Shown here piece by piece: positions 1 through 8,923 of a stretch of DNA of 64,000 nt. Positions within the stretch are counted from its first letter, which is position 1; each line of letters opens with the position of its first letter. Under the pieces are notes generated by a model. The model saw only the letters and a list, made by a program, of their open reading frames with translations, was not told where the DNA came from and made no database searches. A program made the position numbers and the translations under genes. This stretch comes from Paenibacillus oceani (lineage in GTDB: Bacteria; Bacillota; Bacilli; Paenibacillales; NBRC-103111), in the NCBI RefSeq assembly GCF_014705615.1, contig NZ_JACXJA010000005.1, positions 62,001 through 126,000 of the forward strand, read 5' to 3'.

Positions 1-1010
1 CTGGAGGCTTGGGGGATAAGAACCTGACCTCTTAGTATACTCCGAATCTGATCTTCGATAAACCGGACGAGCTCCTGCTCCTTGCTGAACCGGACTTCCA
101 GCTTGGCCGGATGGACGTTCACGTCGACCAGCGACGGGTCCATGCCGATATGCAGCGCCGCGATCGGATACCGGTTGATCGGCAGCAGCGTGTGATAGGC
201 GCTCATCACGGCGCCCGACACCGCGTAATTACGGATCGTGCGGCCGTTCATGACGATCGTCATCCCTTGTCTGTTCGAACGGGTGACATCGGGACGGCTG
301 ACGTATCCCTTCAGCGTATAGTCGGCGTTCTCCCCCTGGACGGGAAGCAGCGCCTTGGCCGTCGACGTTCCGTATACGGCGGCCATTACCTGCAGCAGAT
401 CACCGTTGCCCAGCGTCTGCAGCAGCAGATTGCCGTTATGCTTCACGCTGAACGCGACATGGGGATGCGCCATCGCCAGGCGGTACATATAATCGGATAT
501 ATGCCCGAGCTCCGTCTGGATCGTCTTCATATATTTCAGCCGCGCCGGTGTGTTGTAGAACAGCTCCCTGACGGTCATATCGGTGCCGCGGGAAGCGGCC
601 GTCTCCTGAAACGCCTTGATGGAACCGCCCTCGATAATCAGCTTGCGTCCGAGTCCGCCCGTCTCCGCAGCGCTGACGCACTCCACCTTGGAGACAGCAG
701 CGATACTCGGCAGCGCCTCTCCGCGGAACCCTAACGTGCGGATATGGAACAAATCTTTGCCGCTCTCGATTTTGCTCGTCGCATGACGGAAGAAAGCGGC
801 CTCGCAATCTTCCGTAGCGATGCCCGACCCGTTGTCGGTTACGCGAATCAGCTGCAGGCCGCCCTCTTCCACCGTCACATCTATTCGGGTGCTCCCCGCA
901 TCAAGCGAGTTTTCGACGAGCTCCTTCACGATCGACGACGGACGTTCGATTACTTCGCCCGCCGCGATCTGGTTTGCCACATGCTCGTCCAGCACTTTAA
1001 TTTTTCCCAT
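1..1010 (-). CDS. mutL: DNA mismatch repair protein MutL (3' end outside window)
   Basis: MutL is the ATPase that couples MutS mismatch recognition to strand removal. The reading frame starts at the ATG ending at 1010 and runs off the left edge, giving about 336 residues. The GHKL ATPase motifs are all present near the N-terminus: ENSLDAG, DNGSGI and GFRGEAL, followed by the transducer domain with NVHPAKLEVRF. The start overlaps the stop of the upstream protease gene by one base (TAATG), so translation is probably coupled. The C-terminal dimerisation/endonuclease half is not in the window. The identity is secure; only completeness is unknown. Confidence 0.97.
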   Translation of the reverse strand, partial: MGKIKVLDEHVANQIAAGEVIERPSSIVKELVENSLDAGSTRIDVTVEEGGLQLIRVTDNGSGIATEDCEAAFFRHATSKIESGKDLFHIRTLGFRGEALPSIAAVSKVECVSAAETGGLGRKLIIEGGSIKAFQETAASRGTDMTVRELFYNTPARLKYMKTIQTELGHISDYMYRLAMAHPHVAFSVKHNGNLLLQTLGNGDLLQVMAAVYGTSTAKALLPVQGENADYTLKGYVSRPDVTRSNRQGMTIVMNGRTIRNYAVSGAVMSAYHTLLPINRYPIAALHIGMDPSLVDVNVHPAKLEVRFSKEQELVRFIEDQIRSILRGQVLIPQAS

Positions 1011-2470
1011 TAAACCCCGTTTCCTTTCGTGGTCAGCACCGTTTTCTCCGCATCGCTCATCCATTCGATTCCGGGGAACTTCTCCTTAAACTTGGCCAGC
1101 TCGATAAAACCGGTACCTTCTACAATGCGGAAGCCCGAATTCGCGTCGAACAGGATACGTTCCGCTCCGGCGCCGATATCGACTCCCGCTGCGGTATCGT
1201 TCCACTCCAGCGGTTTGCCTGCGAAGGCCGCCAATACCCGGGCCGGCAAATAATCTTTGTCGTCCAGCTTCAGGCGGGGCAGACCGACATCGAAAAATTC
1301 CAAACCATTCACCTTGTAGGTGTGCCGGAACACTTCCAGGCGAAGCTCCTTAAGTCCGGCTGTATGAAGACCGATCAGCAGCTGCGGGACGTAACCTTCC
1401 GTGTTCACATCCGGCGTCAATCCGACATGGTTGACCGGCCGTTTTTTCGGCGACAAATATTCCTGGATCGTCAGCTTGAGCACACCGCCGGATTCGAGCG
1501 GGTACAACCCCTGTACGCTGCCTTTCCCGTATGTTTTGGTGCCTACTGCCGTTGCTTTGTGATAATCCTGCATAGCGGCCGTTAACACTTCGGATGCGCT
1601 GGCGCTGTTTTCATTGACGAGAATTACGACCGGGAATTCTACCGTTTTGCCGTTCAGAATCTCCAGAGGCTCATCGATATCGTCACGATCGCGGGTATGG
1701 ATCAGGACCCCTTCCGGGATAAACTGCTCGGCGATATGCTTCGCCGTTTCCAAATATCCGCCCGGGTTGTCGCGCAAATCGACGACAAGTCCTTTGATTT
1801 TCCGGTATTTCAGGTCGGAGAGCATCAGAGCGAACAATTCGTCGGCATCTTCCGAGAAGCTGTCAATGTTCAAATAACCGATCTGGCCTTCCATCATGCC
1901 GCCGTCAACGACCGGAAGGTGGATCTGCCCCCGCTTCGGCTTCAGGTTCAGCTCCTCGCCGCCGCGTCGGACCGTAATCGACACTTCCGTTCCTTTCGGC
2001 CCGCGGACGAGTTCCGTAACGTCATTAAGCGTCATGTCCGCCGTCGGCTTGTCCGCTACGGCTACGATATAGTCGCCGCGCTTCATCCCGGCTTTCTCGG
2101 CCGGCGATCCTTCGAAAATTTGAACGGCGATATAGCCGCCTTCATCGTGGCCGAGCCGCATGCCGATGCCGGGGTAGTTCAACTGGATGGAACTGTTGAA
2201 CGAGTTCCATTCCTTCTCGTCGAAATAATCGGTGTAAGGATCATTCAGCGAACCGATCAGTTCTTCGATCGAACTGTTCTCCGACGCTTTGACAGACGAA
2301 CCGTTAATATGCATCTGATGGATCAACTGATACACTTCTTTGTATTGCTGCTCCTTCGTCGCCTGTTCCGCCGAAACGGCGGCAGGGAACATCAGGGCGC
2401 CGAACAGAGCGAGGGAAGCGCTCCATGCGGGCAGTCGTTTCAAGAAGCCGGATACCGGAGCTTTTTTCAT
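1010..2470 (-). CDS. S41 family carboxy-terminal processing protease, exported
   Basis: This is a 486-residue CtpA-like serine protease. An N-terminal signal segment of about 34 residues (KK followed by a hydrophobic stretch ending AVSAEQ) suggests export. A PDZ domain lies at roughly 95-185 (GIGMRLG, then GSPAEKAGMKRGDYIVAV). The S41 catalytic domain follows, with the nucleophile serine in NENSASASEVLTAA and the general-base lysine in TYGKGSVQG. The C-terminal 110 residues resemble a copper-amine-oxidase-N-like stalk domain (YLPARVLAAF), common in Paenibacillus exported proteins. A GAGGAGG ribosome site lies 8 bases before the ATG, just after the mutS stop. Its position between mutS and mutL is notable because no role in mismatch repair is known for the family. 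Confidence 0.9.
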   Translation of the reverse strand: MKKAPVSGFLKRLPAWSASLALFGALMFPAAVSAEQATKEQQYKEVYQLIHQMHINGSSVKASENSSIEELIGSLNDPYTDYFDEKEWNSFNSSIQLNYPGIGMRLGHDEGGYIAVQIFEGSPAEKAGMKRGDYIVAVADKPTADMTLNDVTELVRGPKGTEVSITVRRGGEELNLKPKRGQIHLPVVDGGMMEGQIGYLNIDSFSEDADELFALMLSDLKYRKIKGLVVDLRDNPGGYLETAKHIAEQFIPEGVLIHTRDRDDIDEPLEILNGKTVEFPVVILVNENSASASEVLTAAMQDYHKATAVGTKTYGKGSVQGLYPLESGGVLKLTIQEYLSPKKRPVNHVGLTPDVNTEGYVPQLLIGLHTAGLKELRLEVFRHTYKVNGLEFFDVGLPRLKLDDKDYLPARVLAAFAGKPLEWNDTAAGVDIGAGAERILFDANSGFRIVEGTGFIELAKFKEKFPGIEWMSDAEKTVLTTKGNGV

Positions 2471-2485
2471 GTGGAGCCCTCCTCG

Positions 2486-5218
2486 TTATTTTAGGTCTGC
2501 AGATGCTTTCTGCTTTAGTTCGTACAGGAAATTCATCGCCTGAAGAGGCGTCATATTGATCAGATCGGCTGACTTCAACTGCTCGACCAGCTTCTCGGCG
2601 GCAAGCTCCGACTTGGTCTTCGTCTTGCCCCCGGGCTTGTCCGACTTCTCGCCTTCGCCGAACAGGCTGAGCTGCACGATAGGCGAAACTTCCATCACCC
2701 TGTCCGGTTGCGGAAATTCCGCTTGCACAGCGGCGGACAGCGGTGAGGACGGCTTCGTCTCGTTTTGCCTCAGCGCCTCCTCGACGGAGGCTGCCGCTTC
2801 GCCGGGACTTTGCAGGACCGAGGAGATCGCCTCGAACCGGTTCAGCAAGTCGTAAGCCCGGTCGATAATCGAGTCCGGAAGCCCGGCGACCCGCGCGCAG
2901 TAAATCCCGTAGCTCGTGCTTGCCGCGCCGCGAATCATTTTGCGCAAAAACGTAACGTCCTGCCCGCTTTCCTTCACGGCCATGCAATGGTTGCGGAGCG
3001 CAGGCATCGTCTCCTCCAGGTGAGCCAGCTCGTGAAAATGAGTCGATACGAGCGTCTTGCAGCCGATGCGGTCGTGCAAATATTCGATGACCGCCTGGGC
3101 GATCGCCATCCCTTCGGCGGTTGACGTGCCTCTGCCCAGTTCGTCGATAATGACGAGACTGTGCGAGGTTGCCTTGGCGGTCATCGTCCGGATATCCATC
3201 ATCTCGACCATGAACGTGCTCTGTCCGCCGACGAGGTCGTCCGCAGCGCCGATTCGGGTGAAGATGCGGTCGACGATCGGCACGACGGCCCGTTCCGCCG
3301 GGACGAAGCAGCCGATCTGCGCCATGATGCAGATCATCGCCACTTGGCGCATGTACGTGCTCTTCCCCGCCATATTCGGTCCGGTGATCAGCAGCACGCG
3401 GCCGTCGTCCGCCGCCATCTGGGTATCGTTGGCAATAAACGAGCCGTCCTTCAATATCGCTTCCACGACAGGATGACGTCCGTCTTCGACGTTCAGCTCA
3501 TATTGGCCGGACAATTCCGGCTTGCGGTACCGGTAAGCGGCGCTTACCGCCGCAAACGACTGGAGCACGTCCGCGGTGGCGATCGTCTCGGCCAGCAGTT
3601 GCAGACGTTTGACCTCGCCGGCCAGCTTGTTCCGCAGCTCGATGAACAGGTTGTACTCGAGATCGACCATCTTCTCCTCGGCTTCGAGAATAAGCGCTTC
3701 TTTCTCCTTCAGCTCCGGAGTCACGAACCGCTCCGCATTGGCCAGCGTCTGCTTGCGCTCGTAGCGGTTCTCCGGCAGCGACCCGAGGTTGCTGCGCGTC
3801 ACTTCGATATAATAACCGAATATTTTGTTGTAGCCGATCTTCAGCGAACGGATGCCGGTCGCTTCGCGCTCCTGGCGCTCCAGCTCGGCGATCCACTTCT
3901 TGCCGTTCGTGCTCGCTTCCCGGAGCTGATCGAGCCGTCCATGGAAGCCGGCCTTGATCAATCCGCCTTCGCGGACCGATACCGGCGGCTCCTCGGCGAT
4001 CGCGTCTCCGATCCATTGCAGGATATCGCCGCAATCATCCATCGTTTCCCCGAGCGTCCGGAGCGTCGCCGACCCCGAGGAGATACAGAGCTGCCTGACC
4101 GACGGTACCTGCATCAGTGACAGCTTCAGCGCAAGCAGATCGCGCGCGTTGGCGCTGCCGTATGAGATACGCCCGACCAGCCTTTGCAGATCGTACACTT
4201 CCTTGAGCTGCTGCCGCAATTCCTCCCGGACGATCAGCCCGTTGTACAAACAGTCGACGGCTTCAAGCCGCTGCTCGATCGCATCCCGGCTCGTAAGCGG
4301 TTTGTCGATCCATCTGCGAAGCAGCCTCGCGCCCATGGAAGTGACGGTTCGGTCCAGAAGCCACAGCAGCGAACCTTTTTTGGACCGTTCGCGGACCGTC
4401 TCGGTAAGCTCCAGGTTGCGTCTGGTGAACGGGTCCATCGTCATATGCTGCTGGCGGTCGTATGCCTCGATATGCGTTATATGGGATAAGGAGCGCTTCT
4501 GCGTCTCGTTCAGGTAGGAGAGCAGCAACGAAGCCGCATCCCGGCTTACGGACGGAATCGCCTGCCGCTCCTCCTCGGGAAACTGGCTCTCGAACAGCAC
4601 TTCGTCCATGCCGGATCTAGCCGTGAACAGCTTGGTGGTCAGCCAGCCGGACATCGAGCTTTGCAGCTTGTCCAGCAGCTCCGGCTGTCCGATCAGCTCG
4701 GACGGAGCGTAGACGTTAATCTCGTCGACGAGTTGCTCCAGCGTATCTTCGGTTTTCGTCACGAACAGCTCGCCGGTCGACAGGTCGCAAGCGGCGAGCC
4801 CATATTGATCGTCCGCGGAGGTGACGCAGACGAGGAAGTTGTTTTTCGTCTCTCCCAGCGTCTTGCCGTCCATGACGGTGCCCGGTGTCACGATCCGCAC
4901 GATCTCCCGGCGGACGGGGCCTTTCGCTTCCGCAGGATCTTCGACCTGCTCGCAAATCGCAACCTTATATCCTTTCTCGATCAGCCGGGTTATGTACGAT
5001 TCCGCCGAATGGTACGGAACGCCGCACATCGGTATGCGCTCCTCCATGCCGCCTTCCCTGCCGGTCAGCGTGATCTCCAGCTCTTGCGAAGCTTTGATCG
5101 CATCCTCGAAAAACATCTCGTAAAAATCGCCCAGGCGGAACAACAAAAAAGCGTCCTCCGCCTGCGCCTTGATCGATAAATATTGCTCGATCATCGGTGT
5201 ATATTTGGTCATGTCCAT
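2486..5218 (-). CDS. mutS: DNA mismatch repair protein MutS
   Basis: MutS recognises mismatches and small loops and hands over to MutL. The 910-residue protein has the mismatch-binding domain with the intercalating Phe-X-Glu motif (FYEMFF), the connector, the lever/clamp core, and an ABC-type ATPase domain with Walker A GPNMAGKS and the DELGRGTS Walker B/signature region. A QLSLF peptide in the C-terminal tail fits a beta-clamp binding motif. Two starts are possible: ATG at 5218 or, two codons later, ATG at 5212 (MTKYTPM), which matches the usual N-terminus better. The 15-base gap to the S41 protease gene suggests one transcript with it and mutL. Confidence 0.98.
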   Translation of the reverse strand: MDMTKYTPMIEQYLSIKAQAEDAFLLFRLGDFYEMFFEDAIKASQELEITLTGREGGMEERIPMCGVPYHSAESYITRLIEKGYKVAICEQVEDPAEAKGPVRREIVRIVTPGTVMDGKTLGETKNNFLVCVTSADDQYGLAACDLSTGELFVTKTEDTLEQLVDEINVYAPSELIGQPELLDKLQSSMSGWLTTKLFTARSGMDEVLFESQFPEEERQAIPSVSRDAASLLLSYLNETQKRSLSHITHIEAYDRQQHMTMDPFTRRNLELTETVRERSKKGSLLWLLDRTVTSMGARLLRRWIDKPLTSRDAIEQRLEAVDCLYNGLIVREELRQQLKEVYDLQRLVGRISYGSANARDLLALKLSLMQVPSVRQLCISSGSATLRTLGETMDDCGDILQWIGDAIAEEPPVSVREGGLIKAGFHGRLDQLREASTNGKKWIAELERQEREATGIRSLKIGYNKIFGYYIEVTRSNLGSLPENRYERKQTLANAERFVTPELKEKEALILEAEEKMVDLEYNLFIELRNKLAGEVKRLQLLAETIATADVLQSFAAVSAAYRYRKPELSGQYELNVEDGRHPVVEAILKDGSFIANDTQMAADDGRVLLITGPNMAGKSTYMRQVAMICIMAQIGCFVPAERAVVPIVDRIFTRIGAADDLVGGQSTFMVEMMDIRTMTAKATSHSLVIIDELGRGTSTAEGMAIAQAVIEYLHDRIGCKTLVSTHFHELAHLEETMPALRNHCMAVKESGQDVTFLRKMIRGAASTSYGIYCARVAGLPDSIIDRAYDLLNRFEAISSVLQSPGEAAASVEEALRQNETKPSSPLSAAVQAEFPQPDRVMEVSPIVQLSLFGEGEKSDKPGGKTKTKSELAAEKLVEQLKSADLINMTPLQAMNFLYELKQKASADLK

Positions 5219-5423
5219 CCCCCAACCGCGATTGATGCGCCAACGGATGCCGCTAACGTCTCTTCTCTATCAAACTATTATATCATAAATCGCGGCTTTC
5301 TCCTTGTTTTGCAGCCTTAGGAAGAATTTTAGAGTGCACCGTTATAAAGGTTCTTTCCCAGAAAGAATTGAATCGTATGAACATCTTAATAGTTCTTTCC
5401 AAAAAAATTGATCCTTCCGCTCG

Positions 5424-6755
5424 TCAGCGCTCCTTCCACGGGCCTATTTTCCAGCCCATCCGGATATCGCGGGACTCGTCCCAGCTTATTCCCAGATGGA
5501 CCATTCGTAAGAACGGGGACACCATATGCTCATACCGCCGGTAACCGGCAAGTTCGTGCAGTTCGTCGATGAGCGGCTTCACCGCGACCGCCAGCTTTGG
5601 TTTGTCGCCCTCGTAATAGGCCCGGAGCAGTTCGAAGTTCCGCAGCGGCCTCTGATGAAGCTCGCGATAAGAAGAAGAGAGCAGCGCAGCGAGCCCCAGC
5701 ACGCCCTTCGTGATACCCGGGGTGACGAGCCAGCTGGGAAGCGTCCGGTATTCGAATCCTCCGTGCGGCTGGCGGCGGACATCCCCCGGCGCGCCGTACC
5801 GGGGACGCCTTGTCTGCGAACGCCCGTCTTCGATCAGCATGAGCGGCAGCGCCAAGTAATTATCCAGTACGCGCAGCAGCGAACTGTTCAGCCACAGGCC
5901 GCTCAGATGGATATGACCGCCCAGAGCAAAGCCTCTGGCAGGCATTCCTCCGGCCAGCCATCGCATCCCCGGCCGATCGGGGATATGTTCGGCTGCACGG
6001 TACAGCGCTTTGCGGATCGAAGCGAACAGCTTTCCCGGGTCGGGGCTGGGATCAGGCCTCAGTTCGGCGAGCGGATACAGCAGCCGTTCCCCGATCCGCA
6101 CATGATCGCATCCGGCAAGTCCCCGTCTCGGAAGATACGCGGATGCCGGCACAACTTGGCCTTCAGCGTTCATAAGCAGAAATTCCGGGTCCGCCCCCAA
6201 AGTGGCGTCAAGGCTTCTCCCGCTTTCCTCCACCCTTCCTTCGCGATATTTCGCCAGCGCCGCACCGAACGCCAATGCGGCAGATTGCTCCAGCTCAGGA
6301 TACGGCTCGACTCCGAGCAGAACCGGCTTGCCGTCCGCACCGATCCCGATGTCAACGACGCCGTAATCCAGCCCCAGCATATACAAGATCCGGCCCGCTG
6401 CTTTCTCGGCCCGTTTCAGCCTTTTGTCGAGTCTGTCTTCATCGGCGGCGGGTTCCCATTCTCTCTCGTATGTAGGCGGCAGAAAACCCCTCGCGAACCG
6501 CGACCCGGATACCGGCTGCAGCCCTTCAGCCGTGAACACATCGCTGGTTACGGAACGGTAGGCCGCTATCATCTCCAGATGAAACAGACAAAACCGGTAA
6601 CGGCGGGTGACGGCCCGCATCGTTCCGGTTGTCGATAAGTCCGAGTAGCCGAGCAGACCCGGCAGAGAGATCAACAGCAGCGGATTCCGCGCCGCCTCCA
6701 CCGCCTCCCTGCCGTTCAGTCCCAGCCGCTCCGCTTCGGTGAACAAGACGTCCAT
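5424..6755 (-). CDS. Putative amidoligase (COOH-NH2 ligase type 2) with ATP-grasp-like N-terminal part
   Basis: The 443-residue product carries the phiEco32-like amidoligase signature: GADPEF near residue 187, ELRPDPSP, GGHIHLSG near 300, and FEYRTLPSW. Enzymes of this type belong to the glutamine-synthetase/GCS fold and join a carboxylate to an amine at the cost of ATP; the substrate here is unknown. The first 180 residues are not part of the core family. They end in LGLDYGVVDIGIG then GKPVLLGVEP, which resembles the end of a YheC/YheD-type ATP-grasp domain. An AGGTGG sequence precedes the ATG. The gene sits between cotE and mutS, where a spore-coat or peptide-modifying role would be plausible but is inference. 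Confidence 0.75.
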   Translation of the reverse strand: MDVLFTEAERLGLNGREAVEAARNPLLLISLPGLLGYSDLSTTGTMRAVTRRYRFCLFHLEMIAAYRSVTSDVFTAEGLQPVSGSRFARGFLPPTYEREWEPAADEDRLDKRLKRAEKAAGRILYMLGLDYGVVDIGIGADGKPVLLGVEPYPELEQSAALAFGAALAKYREGRVEESGRSLDATLGADPEFLLMNAEGQVVPASAYLPRRGLAGCDHVRIGERLLYPLAELRPDPSPDPGKLFASIRKALYRAAEHIPDRPGMRWLAGGMPARGFALGGHIHLSGLWLNSSLLRVLDNYLALPLMLIEDGRSQTRRPRYGAPGDVRRQPHGGFEYRTLPSWLVTPGITKGVLGLAALLSSSYRELHQRPLRNFELLRAYYEGDKPKLAVAVKPLIDELHELAGYRRYEHMVSPFLRMVHLGISWDESRDIRMGWKIGPWKER

Positions 6756-6903
6756 CCGGCCACCTCATTTCCCCCATCTTTAGCAGATCGGAGCTTCTTT
6801 CAGCCCCGGTGCAGGAGCTAAAGCCTAATCTTACGTTCCCGATAAAAAAGAGGGCGGATGCCCCCTGGCGAAACGTCCTCTCCCGCATAGTATAACGTAA
6901 GTA

Positions 6904-7470
6904 TTAATTCACATCGTCGTCGAGCAAATCCGGATCGAGATCCTCATAATCGCTCTCATCGTGGCTCGCGAACTCGACTTCTTTATCGAGATCGTCGCAG
7001 CCGCCCGGGCACACGGAGACGCACACCTTCGTCTCAGCGATCATCTCCACCTGGAACTCCCGCTCCACCCGGATGACGACACCGTTGCCGGAGGACGAAA
7101 CGCCCGCTTCCACACAGTTCGGGTCTTGCGTTGCGACCGCAGCGACCTCCACTGTAGAAGCCCTATGTTTCGGATCAAGATACGACAGCGGTACTAACTC
7201 GACGTAAGAGATTGTCTCTTTCGCTACGTCTGTGCTCTTGTTTTTGTCGTAAGAATACCAAATGTTGATATCGTAAGTACCTACCACCTCGATCCCGTCG
7301 TTGCCTCTAACCGCCTCATACTCGTGGTTAATGACCCAGGCGCCAAGAATACTCGACGGATTGTGTGGCGGAGTTACGGTATGCGTCACTTGCGAAAACT
7401 TACGACCTTTGCCGCATACAGCTTTCGTAATGATTTCTCTGCAATTCATATCTCTATGTGCTATCGACAT
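6904..7470 (-). CDS. cotE: Outer spore coat morphogenetic protein CotE
   Basis: CotE directs assembly of the outer spore coat on the forespore surface. From the ATG at 7470 it is 188 residues, close to the 181 of Bacillus subtilis CotE. Typical features are an N-terminal REIITKAVCGKGRK motif, a central region with HNPSSILGAWVINHEYEA, and a highly acidic C-terminal tail (DYEDLDPDLLDDD). This start is chosen because GGAGGAGG lies 8 bases upstream; an ATG at 7488 would overlap that ribosome site. The neighbouring mutS-mutL order matches the cotE-mutS-mutL arrangement of Bacillus, here with two extra genes inserted. Expression in the mother cell under SigE/SigK is expected from the family. Confidence 0.95.
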   Translation of the reverse strand: MSIAHRDMNCREIITKAVCGKGRKFSQVTHTVTPPHNPSSILGAWVINHEYEAVRGNDGIEVVGTYDINIWYSYDKNKSTDVAKETISYVELVPLSYLDPKHRASTVEVAAVATQDPNCVEAGVSSSGNGVVIRVEREFQVEMIAETKVCVSVCPGGCDDLDKEVEFASHDESDYEDLDPDLLDDDVN

Positions 7471-7489
7471 CCTGCAAACCTCCTCCATG

Positions 7490-7545
7490 ACAAATCATTC
7501 ATTAAAAGTGTATGCAGGACATTCGTCTAGGGTGACAACATTTTT
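7490..7545 (-). promoter_or_regulatory. Possible SigE-type promoter for cotE
   Basis: Reading the minus strand, a CATACACTT block about 50 bases before the cotE start resembles the SigE -10 consensus (CATAnAnT). No convincing -35 (ATATT) stands at the right distance, so this is tentative and rests mainly on the known mother-cell expression of cotE. Confidence 0.3.
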
Positions 7546-7673
7546 TAGGTTCGGCCCACAAATTGTATTTCCAAAATATCTCTTTCCCTTTATTCCAATC
7601 CTATTGTTCCTCCGGGATGTCCTATGCACAATTCCGCCCGGCTATTTCTCATTCCTGAGCAGAGAGCAAATAA

Positions 7674-7698
7674 ACCGTCCGGAAAACGTCCGGACGGT
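7674..7698. terminator. Perfect inverted repeat, possible terminator
   Basis: Nine-base arms (ACCGTCCGG / CCGGACGGT) flank a 7-base loop. There is no clear T-run on either side, so it may be a structured element and not an efficient terminator. Confidence 0.4.
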
Positions 7699-7833
7699 CC
7701 TTTGTCGTTAAGCCCCTGCGTTGGTGCGCAGGGAGGGAACGGATTCCCCATGTCCTGCCGTTCACCCACAATCGTGTTGCAGATCCGGGACAGGACGGCA
7801 ACGTCCGGCTTCCCGTCTCCTGTAAAGCTATTT

Positions 7834-8017
7834 ACGGAAGTTTTACTTCCGTTACGAGTTGTTCGCAGGTGAAAATCGACGTATAGCGGAACATTTTGTT
7901 CCGTTATTTCCGGTTCAAACGTCTCTATCACCTTAAAAATCCAAAATTAAGGAAACGAAACTTCCGCTGTCGCGTGAAAATGGCGTTCCTCGCAGGAATA
8001 AAGGAAAACACTTTTCC
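7834..8017. repeat. Cluster of four short CGGAA-type hairpins
   Basis: Four hairpins of the form (C)GGAA..TTCC(G) occur at 7834-7852 (8-bp perfect arms, loop TTT), 7887-7903 (7-bp perfect arms, loop TTT), 7951-7965 (weaker) and 8003-8017 (6-bp perfect arms, loop CAC). Their centres are about 52, 63 and 52 bases apart. A matching hairpin (CGGAAGT-AAC-ACTTCCG) stands at 22635-22651. This looks like a dispersed intergenic repeat family of the genome. Confidence 0.6.
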
Positions 8018-8128
8018 GCTACACGTTGGACAGCCGGTGATTCATGTTGCGTGCCACCAATAGTAGTGTCCGAATCGCTCCGTTCTTGTTTGCTTATCCT
8101 CCGTTTTTGAGGCCCTCGCTTTCCTATA

Positions 8129-8153
8129 CAAAAAAAAGAGCGGCTGCCCGCTC
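8129..8153 (-). terminator. Rho-independent terminator of the FadR-type gene
   Basis: On the minus strand GAGCGG-GCAG-CCGCTC is followed by eight T. It lies 24 bases beyond the stop codon of the regulator gene. Confidence 0.85.
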
Positions 8154-8176
8154 CTTTCCTGTATTCTTTCCTCTCC

Positions 8177-8857
8177 TTAGCCTCCGACGTACTTCTTAAG
8201 CGGCACCAGATGCCGCTCCATCTCCGTCTTGGCACTCTCTATGTTTTTTTCCCGAATATACCGCACAATGTTGCGGTGCTCCTCGAGCGATTTTTTCGTA
8301 TCCTCTACATTGCCGAAATGGCTTTCGCGGATTTTGATAAAGAAGTTATTCAGCACTTCGCTAAATTCGCAATACGTCTCGTTGCCCGTCGAGCGGAACA
8401 AAGCCCGGTGGAACTGCAGATCCTCCTCGATCGGAAGCTCGCCTTTTTTAATTCTGGCCTCCATTTCGCGAATCCATATATCCATCTCGCCGATCAGTCT
8501 CAGATCGTACAGCTCGATGGCCAGCTCTACTGCGCCCAGCTCCAAAATCCGGCGTGTTTGCAACAGCTCCTTGATGATCCGGTCTTCCCGTTTCCAGCGG
8601 AAGCTGACCTGATCCAGCACGGGCTTCAGCGACGCTCCGTCCACATAGATGCCGTCACCGGGCTTGATTTTGATCAATCCGACGGTCTCCAGCGATTTCA
8701 GAGCTTCCCGTACGACAGTCCGGCTCACCCGCAGCGATTCGATCAGCTGTTTCTCCGAGGGCAGCTTGTCTCCCTCCTTCAGCCCTTCCTCCAAAATGTG
8801 AGTTTTGATTCTCTCCGTTACCACTTGCGACAAGTTTACTTTCTCCGGTATTTCCAA
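8177..8857 (-). CDS. FadR-subfamily GntR transcriptional regulator
   Basis: The product (226 residues from the TTG at 8857) has an N-terminal winged helix-turn-helix of the GntR family (DKLPSEKQLIESLRVSRTVVREALKSLE) and a C-terminal all-helical FCD ligand-binding domain (FHRALFRSTGNE, and EEHRNIVRYI with the metal-binding His). FadR-type regulators usually sense an organic acid and repress a catabolic or transport operon. TTG at 8857 is preferred over the GTG at 8881 because AAGGAGA lies at proper distance before the TTG. The promoter carries a palindrome that the protein may bind itself. The ABC importer upstream in the same orientation ends with its own terminator, so the regulator is transcribed separately. 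Confidence 0.88.
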   Translation of the reverse strand: MEIPEKVNLSQVVTERIKTHILEEGLKEGDKLPSEKQLIESLRVSRTVVREALKSLETVGLIKIKPGDGIYVDGASLKPVLDQVSFRWKREDRIIKELLQTRRILELGAVELAIELYDLRLIGEMDIWIREMEARIKKGELPIEEDLQFHRALFRSTGNETYCEFSEVLNNFFIKIRESHFGNVEDTKKSLEEHRNIVRYIREKNIESAKTEMERHLVPLKKYVGG

Positions 8858-8892
8858 GACGCGCTCTCCTTCGCTTAGCACTCGGCTCCTGT

Positions 8893-8912
8893 TGGTTGGA
8901 CCATATGATCCA
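8893..8912. promoter_or_regulatory. Candidate FadR-type operator
   Basis: TGGTTGGACCA (8893-8903, a perfect TGGT-N3-ACCA) overlaps the near-perfect 16-base palindrome TGGACCATATGATCCA (8897-8912). FadR-subfamily proteins bind TGGT-N-ACCA-like sites. It sits just downstream of the -10 box, where binding would block transcription. Confidence 0.55.
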
Positions 8913-8923
8913 GGCTTATGACT

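Larger units (their letters stand above)
7471..8176. other. Gene-free stretch with hairpin repeats
   Basis: Apart from the cotE leader, this 700-base stretch has no credible gene. It holds a 9-bp perfect inverted repeat (7674-7698), a cluster of four small hairpins (7834-8017) and the terminator of the FadR-type gene (8129-8153). The open frames here read through the hairpin repeats and lack ribosome sites. Confidence 0.7.

Noticed and set aside
5526-6638. 370-residue open frame on the plus strand
   Set aside because: Antisense to the amidoligase gene, whose motifs are clear; no family features in the shadow.
7590-7931. Possible 113-residue gene on the minus strand
   Set aside because: It reads through the hairpin repeats, has no ribosome site and no recognisable domain.
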